A stretch of 64,000 nucleotides of DNA from NCBI GenBank assembly GCA_024742475.1, contig JANSYI010000004.1, forward strand, positions 1-64,000, read 5' to 3'. Position 1 is the first letter of the stretch. Each line of letters starts with the position of its first letter. The notes under the pieces are model-generated. The model was not told the origin of the DNA and ran no database searches. It saw only the letters and a list, made by a program, of their open reading frames with translations. Below are positions 46,685 to 55,416 of the stretch, piece by piece. A program made the translations under genes and the position numbers. The stretch is from a bacterium. Its GTDB lineage: Bacteria > Myxococcota_A > Polyangia > Nannocystales > Nannocystaceae.

Positions 46685-46902
46685 CGAGGCGAGTCGAATC
46701 CATCACGAAGACGGAGACGGTGGGCAAAGTGTGCAGCCCGGGTGGGGTGCGCTGCAAGCGGCACCGACGATTGTTCCGTCGGCGCGTTGCAGCCGGGGCC
46801 CACCGCGCAGCACACCTGGCCTTCGCGGCGCAGCCCTCCGGTGAGGACGCGGGTTCTCATTCTCGTCGATGGGGCGGTGAACGAACGGCCGCGAGATTGG
46901 GT

Positions 46903-47718
46903 CTACGCCGGCCCGTGACGGGTCTTCGCCCCCGAGCGCGCCATCACCCACCGCAGTACGAACGCGGGCAAGACCGCGAGCAGGCGCATCAGCCAGCGGT
47001 TCAGCCGCCCTGGGTAGATCACCGCGTGTCCCCGCCGAAACCCGCGCAGCGCGTCGTCGGCACAGGTGTCGGCGTCGATCCGCAGGGCGCCCGGCGAGGG
47101 TCGCAGGCCCCCCTTCGCGCCCGCGATCTCTCGAAACTCGGTCGCGACCGGACCGGGCGCAAGCTCGGTGACCACGACGCCAGCCGAGGCGACCTCGGCC
47201 CGCAGGGCGTCGGTGAACCCCGCGACGAAGTGCTTCGAGCCCGCGTACGTCGCCACGCCAGGCTGGTAGAGGTGCCCCAACACCGACCCCACGTTGAGCA
47301 CGCCGCCATGACCACGCTGCACCATGCCCGCGACGAGGCGATGGGTCAGCTGGACGACCGCGGCGACGTTGACTGCGATCATGCGCTGCAGCTTGGGCCA
47401 CTGCGCGTCCTCGAGCCGCGCGCGATCGCCAAAGCCCGCGTTGTTGATGAGGACGTCGACGCCGCCCTCGTCGATGACCCGATCGCACATCGCGTCGATG
47501 GCCGCGGGGTCGGCGAGGTCACACGTGACGACGTCCACGTCGATGCCGATGCGAACGTTGCGGAGCTCGTCTGCGAGCGCCTCGAGGCGATCGGTTCGGC
47601 GCGCGACGAGGATGATGCGACGAGCCTCGACGCAGATCCGCCGCGCGAGCGCGCGACCAATGCCGGACGACGCGCCCGTGATCAGCACCGTGCCCGACAG
47701 GGGCGGACGGTCGCTCAC
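46903..47718 (-). CDS. Short-chain dehydrogenase/reductase
   Basis: A 271-residue SDR. LITGASSGIGRALA near 11, NNAGFGDRA near 95, LNVGSVLGHLYQPG near 140 and YAGSKHFVAGF (YxxxK) near 156 are visible. The basic, hydrophobic C-terminus (LNRWLMRLLAVLPAFVLRWVM) suggests membrane association, as in lipid-acting SDRs of the DltE/YqjQ kind. It overlaps the upstream DUF4920 gene by four bases. The substrate is unknown. Confidence 0.85.
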   Translation of the reverse strand: MSDRPPLSGTVLITGASSGIGRALARRICVEARRIILVARRTDRLEALADELRNVRIGIDVDVVTCDLADPAAIDAMCDRVIDEGGVDVLINNAGFGDRARLEDAQWPKLQRMIAVNVAAVVQLTHRLVAGMVQRGHGGVLNVGSVLGHLYQPGVATYAGSKHFVAGFTDALRAEVASAGVVVTELAPGPVATEFREIAGAKGGLRPSPGALRIDADTCADDALRGFRRGHAVIYPGRLNRWLMRLLAVLPAFVLRWVMARSGAKTRHGPA

Positions 47719-48368
47719 GACTGGATCAGGACGCCCGAGGCGGTGAGCACATGCTCCTTGCGGGTGCCCGAGACCTTGTCCGGATCGCCGCCGCCGTCCT
47801 TTTCGAGGTGCTTGACCTGCGCCTCGGTGAACTCGCGCGAGGTCAGCGTGCCCTCGACCTGGACCTTCTTGCCTCGGCTATCCATGGGGACCGAGAAGCC
47901 GTGGTCCTTCATCAGAACGCGCGCCGAGACGTCGCCGTCCTTGACGACCATCCAGCAGCCCTTTTTCTGGCACACGGCCTCGACCTCACCCGAGACGAGC
48001 ACCCCGTCCTTGGGCTCGGCCGCAACCGCCTTGGCCAGCGGCATCGCGTCCTTTTGCGTGAAGGGCTCGCCGAAGTGGCCGTCGGTCTTGGCCGCGAGCG
48101 CGCCCTCGCCTTCGGCCTGCTCCCCATGGGGGCAGCCCTCTTCGGCGTCATGACCCTCGTCCTTCTCGCCTTCGGCGTAGATGCAGCCGTTGGCCTCGTC
48201 GTGCTCACCGTCGGCGGCCGCGACCTTCTCCTCGGCGTCCTTCTTCGCGTCGTCGGCGGGGGCGGGCGCCTCGGCCTTGGCCTTGCCCGCGTCCGCGCCC
48301 GCGGCGGGCTTGGAGTTGTCACACGCCGCGGCGGCCAGGATGCAGGTGATCAGCGCAAGCTTCTTCAT
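47715..48368 (-). CDS. DUF4920-like lipoprotein with Cys/His-rich insert
   Basis: A 217-residue predicted lipoprotein (MKKLALITCILAAAACDNS, Cys near 16). The C-terminal half fits DUF4920: VLVSGEVEAVCQKKGCWMVV near 125 with a Cys pair, VLMKDHGFSVP near 152 and KKVQVEGTL. Between the anchor and this domain lies an acidic stretch with HDEANGCIYAEGEKDEGHD and GCPHGE, which looks able to bind metal ions. I have no functional data for the family. It is first in a two-gene unit with the SDR. Confidence 0.8.
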   Translation of the reverse strand: MKKLALITCILAAAACDNSKPAAGADAGKAKAEAPAPADDAKKDAEEKVAAADGEHDEANGCIYAEGEKDEGHDAEEGCPHGEQAEGEGALAAKTDGHFGEPFTQKDAMPLAKAVAAEPKDGVLVSGEVEAVCQKKGCWMVVKDGDVSARVLMKDHGFSVPMDSRGKKVQVEGTLTSREFTEAQVKHLEKDGGGDPDKVSGTRKEHVLTASGVLIQS

Positions 48369-48455
48369 CGCCCGCGAATGTTCCCCGAAAACGCGCCGAG
48401 CGCAACGCGACCGGGCTCACGCCGAGCGCACGATACGGCGTCTTCGTGGCCGCTT

Positions 48456-49751
48456 TCAGCCGGCCGAAGCCCCGCCCCCCGCGGATCCACCCGCAGAGGC
48501 ACTTGCCGAGGCTTTGACCTCGACCGAGACATTGACATTCGCTTTCACGCTGGCGGCGGCGTCGAACGCAGCCTTGAACGGAGCGGCCACGCACGCGGTC
48601 ACGCGGGCCCCGATCGCCGGCGACGCCTTGAGCTGGCCCACGGTGGCCTGCACGCCATCGACGACGGCCTTGGCGTCCGCCGCCACCGACAGCGCTTGGT
48701 CCTTCATGCCCACCGCGATGTTGATGATCGCGGGCAGGTTGGCTTCGAGCGCAGCCTTGTACTGGGCCGCAAGCTTGGCGTCGGCGGCTCCATCGATGCG
48801 CACCGCGATGCGCGGCGGCGTGCACTCGACTTCGGCTTGAACCTGCGCGTCGCAGTGCGCTTCGCACTCGGCGCTGGCCTTGGGCGGCGTCATCTCGCCC
48901 TCGCACTTGGGGGCTTTCATCTCGACCGAGCAATCACCGCGGCAGGTCCCCTCGCACGTGGCCGCGGCCGACATCTCGCAGCTTCCGCTGCAGGTGCCCC
49001 CACACTTGCCCTCGGCGCCAGCGCTGCACGACCCCTTGCACTTGCCCTCGCACGCGACGCCGTCGACCTTCTTGCCGTCGCACTTTCCCGTGCATTCCCC
49101 AGCGCAGGTCCCCTTGAACTTGGCCGAGCAGCTCCCGCTGCACGTCCCCTCGCACGAGGCGCCCGCCGACATCTCGCAGGTGCCCGAGCACTCGGCCTCG
49201 CAGGTGCCCGACAGCTTGCCAGGTTCACACTCGACCTTGACCGACCCGGGCTCGAGCGACGCATCGCACTCCGCGGCGCAATCCGCCATCGCGTCCATGG
49301 AGGCGGCGCAGTGGGGCGGCGCGACGTCGAGGGAGATCTTGAAGCCTCCCCCGAGCTTGCCCTTGATGTCGACCATGGCCTTCGCTGCGGCGTCGCAGGC
49401 CGCCTTGCCGTTGGCGAAGTCCCCACCGGCCCCGAGGTCGCCCGCCAGACCCCCGCAGGCCGCCAACAGGTCCGCGTCGAGCTTCTTGGCGAACCCGTCG
49501 AGGCTGACCGCCGCCATCACGCCGGACTTGAGCTTCGCGCCGACGGAGGCGTCGATGCCGAACTCCGCGGCCCAGTCGACCTTTGCGATCGCCTGGACCG
49601 AGCTGATGTCGGGACACGAGGCGGCGGCGTTTGCGACACCGGAGACGTCCTTGGGCACGGCAGAGGTGGCCGCGCTGAGGTCGCAGGAGGCGACCGCGAA
49701 CGCTGGAGCAAGGGTCGCGAGGAGAAGCGTAGCGGTTTGGAGGCGCACCAT
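48456..49751 (-). CDS. Lipoprotein with six CxxxCxxxC repeats
   Basis: A 431-residue secreted protein, probably a lipoprotein (MVRLQTATLLLATLAPAFAVASC, Cys near 23). Residues about 181-273 hold six units of CxxxCxxxC with Gly-rich spacing (for example CEGTCSGSC, CAGECTGKC, CEGKCKGSC), five of them on a 16-residue period. The flanks are Ala-rich and helical, ending in a low-complexity SAGGSAGGGASAG tail. No enzyme motif is present. The dense cysteines could form a rigid disulfide ladder or bind metal. The ATG at 49751 is chosen for its signal peptide. The gene is divergent from the MoxR operon. Confidence 0.75.
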   Translation of the reverse strand: MVRLQTATLLLATLAPAFAVASCDLSAATSAVPKDVSGVANAAASCPDISSVQAIAKVDWAAEFGIDASVGAKLKSGVMAAVSLDGFAKKLDADLLAACGGLAGDLGAGGDFANGKAACDAAAKAMVDIKGKLGGGFKISLDVAPPHCAASMDAMADCAAECDASLEPGSVKVECEPGKLSGTCEAECSGTCEMSAGASCEGTCSGSCSAKFKGTCAGECTGKCDGKKVDGVACEGKCKGSCSAGAEGKCGGTCSGSCEMSAAATCEGTCRGDCSVEMKAPKCEGEMTPPKASAECEAHCDAQVQAEVECTPPRIAVRIDGAADAKLAAQYKAALEANLPAIINIAVGMKDQALSVAADAKAVVDGVQATVGQLKASPAIGARVTACVAAPFKAAFDAAASVKANVNVSVEVKASASASAGGSAGGGASAG

Positions 49752-50039
49752 GAGGTCGTTCGTCCGGCCGGCAGCGTACCAGGCGCCTTTGCACCGGGAC
49801 AGCGGCCTACCGGCCGTCCGGGGCGTGTGGGAGGGCCTGCACAAGCGTCCTACTTCGCGAGAGCCCCCCACGATCGTCGCTTCCGGCCGGCAGCGCGCGA
49901 TGGAATACTCATCGCCCCGCACGCCGTCGGGGCTTCGCGACGCCGCGCAACCAAAGACCCTCGCCGTGCGTCCGTGCGTTGGAGGCGGCCGGGACTTTTT
50001 CCGTCCAGACCTCGGTCACCTCGTCGCCCTCGCCTTCGA
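49752..50039. other. Divergent intergenic region
   Basis: This 288-base gap lies between the Cys-repeat lipoprotein and the MoxR-type operon and should contain both promoters. TCCGGCCGGCAGCG occurs near 49770 and again near 49886 as a direct repeat. GGGACTTTTTCC near 49991 also occurs near position 118 of the window. No clear -10/-35 pair was seen. Confidence 0.4.
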
Positions 50040-51812
50040 ATGCCCCCCGCGCCCGCCACCTCCGAGATCAAGGTCGAGCCCCAGCTCGGCCGCTGGGCCG
50101 CGTCTTCGAACGCTCGCCGCGTGCTCGAGGAGACGCTCGCGGTCGTGGCGACGACGGCCGCGGCCGGCCTCGTCGCCATCGGCCTGCACCGGCTGCCCAC
50201 CGCCGCGACGCACCTGGGCATGCAGCTCGGCGAAGCGCAGCCCTCGCTCGACACCGCGGGCGTCGTCCTCGTGGCCGCCGTCGCGCTGGGCATGCTCGCG
50301 CGGGCCTGGCTTCGCTATCGCCGTCGTCGCACCAGCGCGGCCGTCCTCGCGCGTCGACTCGATCGTCAGCACGACACGTGCGACCTCTTCACTACCGCGC
50401 TCGCGGTGGAGCGCGGCGACGTGCACGGCAACGAGGGCCTCGAGCAGGTCGTCTCCTCGCGTGCCCGTGGCCAGCTCCCCGGGGTCCCCCCCCCGATCGA
50501 GCGCTTCGAGGCGCCCGCGCGCGCGTTTGCGGCGATGGGCGCGATCGCGGCGCTGCTGGCCCTGATGCCCGTGGGGGCTGCCGCCGACGCGAACGGCTCG
50601 AAGGCCTCGGACGCCGCGGAGGTGGTGACTGCGCCCCCGCTGCCCGAAGATGTCCTCGAGGCGCTGCGTGCCCGCGCGAAGGAGCTCGAGCGGCTCGAGT
50701 ACACGCCCGCGCTCGACGACGAGGCTCGCGAGGCCATCCGCGAGGCGCGTGAGCGGATCGAGGCGCTCGCCGACGACCCCGATCGTAGTCTCTCCGAGCT
50801 CGCCCGCGCGCAAAAAGCCCTCGAAGATCTCGAGCGTCGCTCGCGAGAGCGGGGGCTGCACGACGAGGACAAGCTGCGCAACATGAACGACCCCGAGCTG
50901 GCCGAACAGCTCGCCAAGGCCATGCAGCGGGGCGAGAACGACACCGCAGCCGAGATGGCCAAGGAGTTCTCGCGGCGCCTCGAGGAGGCGTCGCCCGCCG
51001 AGCAAGATCGGATCGGCCGCGCGCTCGAGCGTGCCCTGCGACGCAACCCCGCGCAGGGGCAGCAAGGGCTCTCGCGCGCCGAGGCCGAGGCCCGGGCACG
51101 CGACCGCAACCGCCTCGACGAGCTCTCGGAGAACCTGTCCGATGGAGACACAGGATCGGCCCGCTCCGGTTTCGACGATCTCTCCGAGGAGCTGCGCAAG
51201 CGCGGCGGTGAAGGGAGCGTCGAGGAGTCGCTGGGCGAGGCGGCCGAGGAGATTCGCAAGGCCCGCGAGCGACAACTCGACGAGATGAACGGCGAGGGCG
51301 AGGGCGAGGGCCAAGGTCAGGGAGAGGGCCAAGGTCAGGGAGAGGGCCAAGGTCAGGGCGAGGGCCAAGGTCGAGGCGAGGGCCAAGCCCCCCGCCCAGG
51401 TGCAGGGCCGGGCAACGCCCCGGGCGAGGGTGAGGGCGAAGGTGAAGGTGAAGGCGGCCCCGGCGGAGACGACGGCGACAAGGCGCCGACGATGGGCTCC
51501 ATGGGCCCTCCCGGCGGCAAACCAGGTCCCGGTGGCGGAGACGGCAAGGCCGACACGAAGGGCACCGTGCAGCCGAGCACCGAAGCCAGCGGCCTGGCGC
51601 CCCAGCGAGTCCAGGCCCGCCGCACCGGACCCGCGCAGGGCTCCGTCCGCGCGATTCGCCGCTACTCCGAAGGCTATCGCGACACGCGCGAGTACAAGGA
51701 CCTCCACGACGAGTACGCCTCGGTCGCCGAGTCGGCCGTACGCCGCGAAGAGATCCCGCTCACCCGTCGCGACTACATCCGCAGCTACTTCCAGGCCGTC
51801 CGAGGCCGCTGA
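50040..51812 (+). CDS. Large membrane protein of MoxR operon (DUF4175-like)
   Basis: A 590-residue protein with two or three N-terminal membrane helices (about 30-50, 70-95 and 160-180), then long charged coiled-coil helices (about 200-420, for example LEALRARAKELERLEY and EDLERRSRERGL), a Gly/Glu/Gln low-complexity block (about 420-480) and a basic C-terminus. This layout resembles the large DUF4175-type membrane protein found first in alphaproteobacterial and myxobacterial MoxR/DUF58 operons; the name is tentative. It is followed after six bases by moxR. The ATG at 50040 is the first sensible start before the first helix. Confidence 0.75.
   Translation: MPPAPATSEIKVEPQLGRWAASSNARRVLEETLAVVATTAAAGLVAIGLHRLPTAATHLGMQLGEAQPSLDTAGVVLVAAVALGMLARAWLRYRRRRTSAAVLARRLDRQHDTCDLFTTALAVERGDVHGNEGLEQVVSSRARGQLPGVPPPIERFEAPARAFAAMGAIAALLALMPVGAAADANGSKASDAAEVVTAPPLPEDVLEALRARAKELERLEYTPALDDEAREAIREARERIEALADDPDRSLSELARAQKALEDLERRSRERGLHDEDKLRNMNDPELAEQLAKAMQRGENDTAAEMAKEFSRRLEEASPAEQDRIGRALERALRRNPAQGQQGLSRAEAEARARDRNRLDELSENLSDGDTGSARSGFDDLSEELRKRGGEGSVEESLGEAAEEIRKARERQLDEMNGEGEGEGQGQGEGQGQGEGQGQGEGQGRGEGQAPRPGAGPGNAPGEGEGEGEGEGGPGGDDGDKAPTMGSMGPPGGKPGPGGGDGKADTKGTVQPSTEASGLAPQRVQARRTGPAQGSVRAIRRYSEGYRDTREYKDLHDEYASVAESAVRREEIPLTRRDYIRSYFQAVRGR
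51306..51377 (+). repeat. Four 18-bp tandem units
   Basis: Four 18-base units near GAGGGCCAAGGTCAGGGA encode EGQGQG-type repeats in the membrane protein. Units one and two are identical, three differs at one base and four at two. A slippage-prone low-complexity tract. Confidence 0.9.
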
Positions 51813-51818
51813 TCCGCC

Positions 51819-52828
<1,010 letters not shown>

Positions 52829-52832
<4 letters not shown>

Positions 52833-53725
52833 AGGTCGACCGCACCGCCCTGGCGCGCTTTGCCGAGCTGCGCTTGCACGCGCCGAGCGTGGCCACGTCG
52901 CTGCAGCAGGGCGACCGGCGCTCGCCGTTTCTGGGGCGCGGGGTGGAGTTTGCGGACTATCGCGAGTACGACCCCGGCGACGACATCCGGCTGATCGACT
53001 GGAATGTCTATCTGCGGCTGGGGCAGGTGCTCGTCCGTCAGTTCAACGAGGAGCGCAGCCTCTCGATCAAGCTCTGCGTCGATGTCAGCGCCTCGATGGG
53101 CTGCGGCGATCCCCGCAAGGCGGACCGCGCAGCCGAGGTCACCGCGGCGCTCGCGACCATCGCGCTCGTCCACCGCGACCCGGTCACGCTCGTGTGCTTC
53201 GGCTCCGACCGGCCCCCGGTGCGCGCCAAGGCGGTCAACTTCGACGGCATGGCAGAGTTGGTCCACGTGCTCGAGCGCGTCGAGCCCTCGGGCCGAGGCG
53301 ACGCCTACAAGCAGCTCGCCGGTCAGCTCGGCGGCGGGCGGACCGACCGTCTGTTCCTGCTCTCGGATCTGCTGTGTGAGCCCGAGGCACGCGAGCAGCT
53401 GCTGCGACTCCTCGCCGCCTCCAGCCTGCACCCGGTCCTGCTGCACACCCTCAGCGCGGACGAGCTCGAGCCCGACCTGCGAGACGTCTCGGAGATCGTC
53501 GACGCCGAGACCGGCGAGACGCTCGTTCTGCGCGATGGGGCCGACGCCGCAGCGGCCTACCAAGAAGGCCTGCAGCGCTGGCTCGAGGAGATTGCGGCCC
53601 GCTGCAAGACGCTCGGCATCCAGTACCTGCGCCTCCCCCCGCAGGGCGAGGGTTTGATCGGCTTCGTCGAGGGCGACCTTCGGCGCGCGCACGTCGTCGA
53701 GACCATGGCCGGAGGCAACCAGTGA
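52829..53725 (+). CDS. DUF58/vWA-like protein
   Basis: A 298-residue cytoplasmic protein of the DUF58 family. The family signature FADYREYDPGDDIRLIDWNV is near 39, followed by vWA-like MIDAS CVDVSASMG near 82. It always travels with MoxR and membrane vWA proteins. It overlaps the next gene as GTGA. Role inferred as MoxR partner. Confidence 0.9.
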
Positions 53726-55416
53726 CCCCGAGCGCGCCGATGTTTCTGGCGCTCGGGCTGGTCGCCGTCCCGATCGTCGCCGCGTACCTGCACCGCCAGC
53801 GTCGTCGCCGGCAGGAGGTGTCGAGCGCGCTCCTGTTCCGCGTCATCGCGGGGGAGAACACCCCGACCAAACGCGCGCTGGCGCGTCCGCGCCACCTCTT
53901 CTCGCTGATCGCCGTCCTGCTTGCCGTGCTCGCGCTCATCGCCGCCGCCGCCGACTTTCAGCGCGAGACCTCCAAGCCGCGGGATTGGATCATCGTGCTC
54001 GACACGTCGGCCAGCATGGGCGCCACTGTACTGGGCGCCGACGTCTCCCGCCTCGATGAAGCCCGCGACACCCTCGCGGACGCCCTCGCGTCCATGGGCC
54101 CCGGCGACCGCGTCGCGCTCGTGACCGCGGGAGCCGCAACCGCCGTGCAGATCGGGCTGACCGAAGACCACGGCGCGGTCATGGATCTGGCGGCAGGGGT
54201 CACCGCCGACGGCAGCAGCGAGGCGCTGCCACGCGCGCTGGCGATCGCCGACGCGATGGCGACGGGCGATGACGCCGAGATCGTCCTGCTCACCGACGGG
54301 GTCGGCGTCTCCATCCCCTCGATGCGCCGCGCTCCGCAGGTGCACACGGTCGGTAGCGCGGGCCCCAACCTGGGCATCAACGCCTTGGCGGTCCGCGAAG
54401 CCGACGCGCTGGGGCTGGCCGAGGTCTTCCTCTCCGTCACCTCCAACGTCGGCTCGGACCGCGAGGTGGAGGTCGTCTTGCAGGTGGACGACACGGTCGT
54501 CGACGTGCTCCCGCTGACCGTCCCCAGCCGCAGCGCCGCCGAGCACCTGCACAGGGTCGCGCTCCCCGAGGGCGCCCGCATCCGCGCCACGCTGCAGAAC
54601 CACGGGGACGACGTGCTCTCCCTCGACGACGTCGCCAGCACTCCGCGCGCCGAGGGCGAGCGCGTCGGGGTCGTCCTTGTCAGTCGCACCCGCGTCTCCT
54701 TCACCGCCGAGGCGCTGCGCCTCCACCCCCGGGTCGATCTGCGGGTCTTGGGCCCGTTCGACGTCGCGCCCTCCGAGACCGCCGACCTCCTCATCCTCGA
54801 GGCCGACTACCGCGCAGGCCCCCTGCCCCCTGCGCGCGCCGTGTTGGCGATGGGCATCGACCCGACGCCGCTGGGCGTCGAGCGCGGCCCCTCGGTACCC
54901 GCTCCGGACATCATGCGATGGAGCTTCGATGATCCGCTGTTTCGCTTCGTCGACCTCGAGTCGATCGAGCTTCCCCGCGCGAACACGCTGCGTTTGAACG
55001 AAGGCATGCGTTCGATGCTCGACAGCGAGCAGGGCCCTCTCGCTGTCCAGTTCAACCGGGACGGCCGCGATGTCGTCGTCTTCGGCTTCGCCCCCCACGA
55101 CTCGGACCTGGTGCTTCGGGTCGGCTTCGTGAACTTGATCGCCAACGCGGTCGAGTGGGCCGCGCCCCAGGCCCCCGACGACCCCGGCGCGGAGCCACCG
55201 CGGGTGCTGCCTGCGACCGAGTCGCGCATCGATCCCGTCCGGGCGATCCCCGGCGCGCTGCAGGGCGACTTCGCGGATCGACCCGCCACCGACAGCCCCC
55301 TGTGGCGCACCCTCGCCTGGGTCGCCTTGGGCCTGCTGCTGCTCGAGGGCCTGCTGCCCTGGAGCGCCCGAGCCCTGGGCTGGGCTCGCGAGACCTGGGG
55401 GAGGCGCAAGAGGTGA
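53722..55416 (+). CDS. BatA-like membrane vWA protein
   Basis: A 564-residue protein. Two N-terminal membrane helices (about 5-22 and 55-75) frame a short basic loop as in BatA, then a vWA domain with IVLDTSASMG near 90 and LLTDGVGVS near 192. The middle and C-terminal regions are beta-rich and unclassified, and a last helix (about 532-550, TLAWVALGLLLLEGLLP) anchors the end. GTG start overlaps the DUF58 stop; the TGA overlaps the next start. It is probably held in the inner membrane with its vWA domain in the periplasm. Confidence 0.85.
   Translation: MTPSAPMFLALGLVAVPIVAAYLHRQRRRRQEVSSALLFRVIAGENTPTKRALARPRHLFSLIAVLLAVLALIAAAADFQRETSKPRDWIIVLDTSASMGATVLGADVSRLDEARDTLADALASMGPGDRVALVTAGAATAVQIGLTEDHGAVMDLAAGVTADGSSEALPRALAIADAMATGDDAEIVLLTDGVGVSIPSMRRAPQVHTVGSAGPNLGINALAVREADALGLAEVFLSVTSNVGSDREVEVVLQVDDTVVDVLPLTVPSRSAAEHLHRVALPEGARIRATLQNHGDDVLSLDDVASTPRAEGERVGVVLVSRTRVSFTAEALRLHPRVDLRVLGPFDVAPSETADLLILEADYRAGPLPPARAVLAMGIDPTPLGVERGPSVPAPDIMRWSFDDPLFRFVDLESIELPRANTLRLNEGMRSMLDSEQGPLAVQFNRDGRDVVVFGFAPHDSDLVLRVGFVNLIANAVEWAAPQAPDDPGAEPPRVLPATESRIDPVRAIPGALQGDFADRPATDSPLWRTLAWVALGLLLLEGLLPWSARALGWARETWGRRKR

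Noticed and set aside
46685..46902. Additional small gene upstream of the sigma factor
   Set aside because: The open frames there lack a ribosome site and have poor codon pattern; the gap is better read as promoter DNA.
51306..51377. Tandem 18-bp units as a CRISPR or origin iteron array
   Set aside because: They are in frame inside a coding region, have no spacers and encode a simple EGQGQG repeat.
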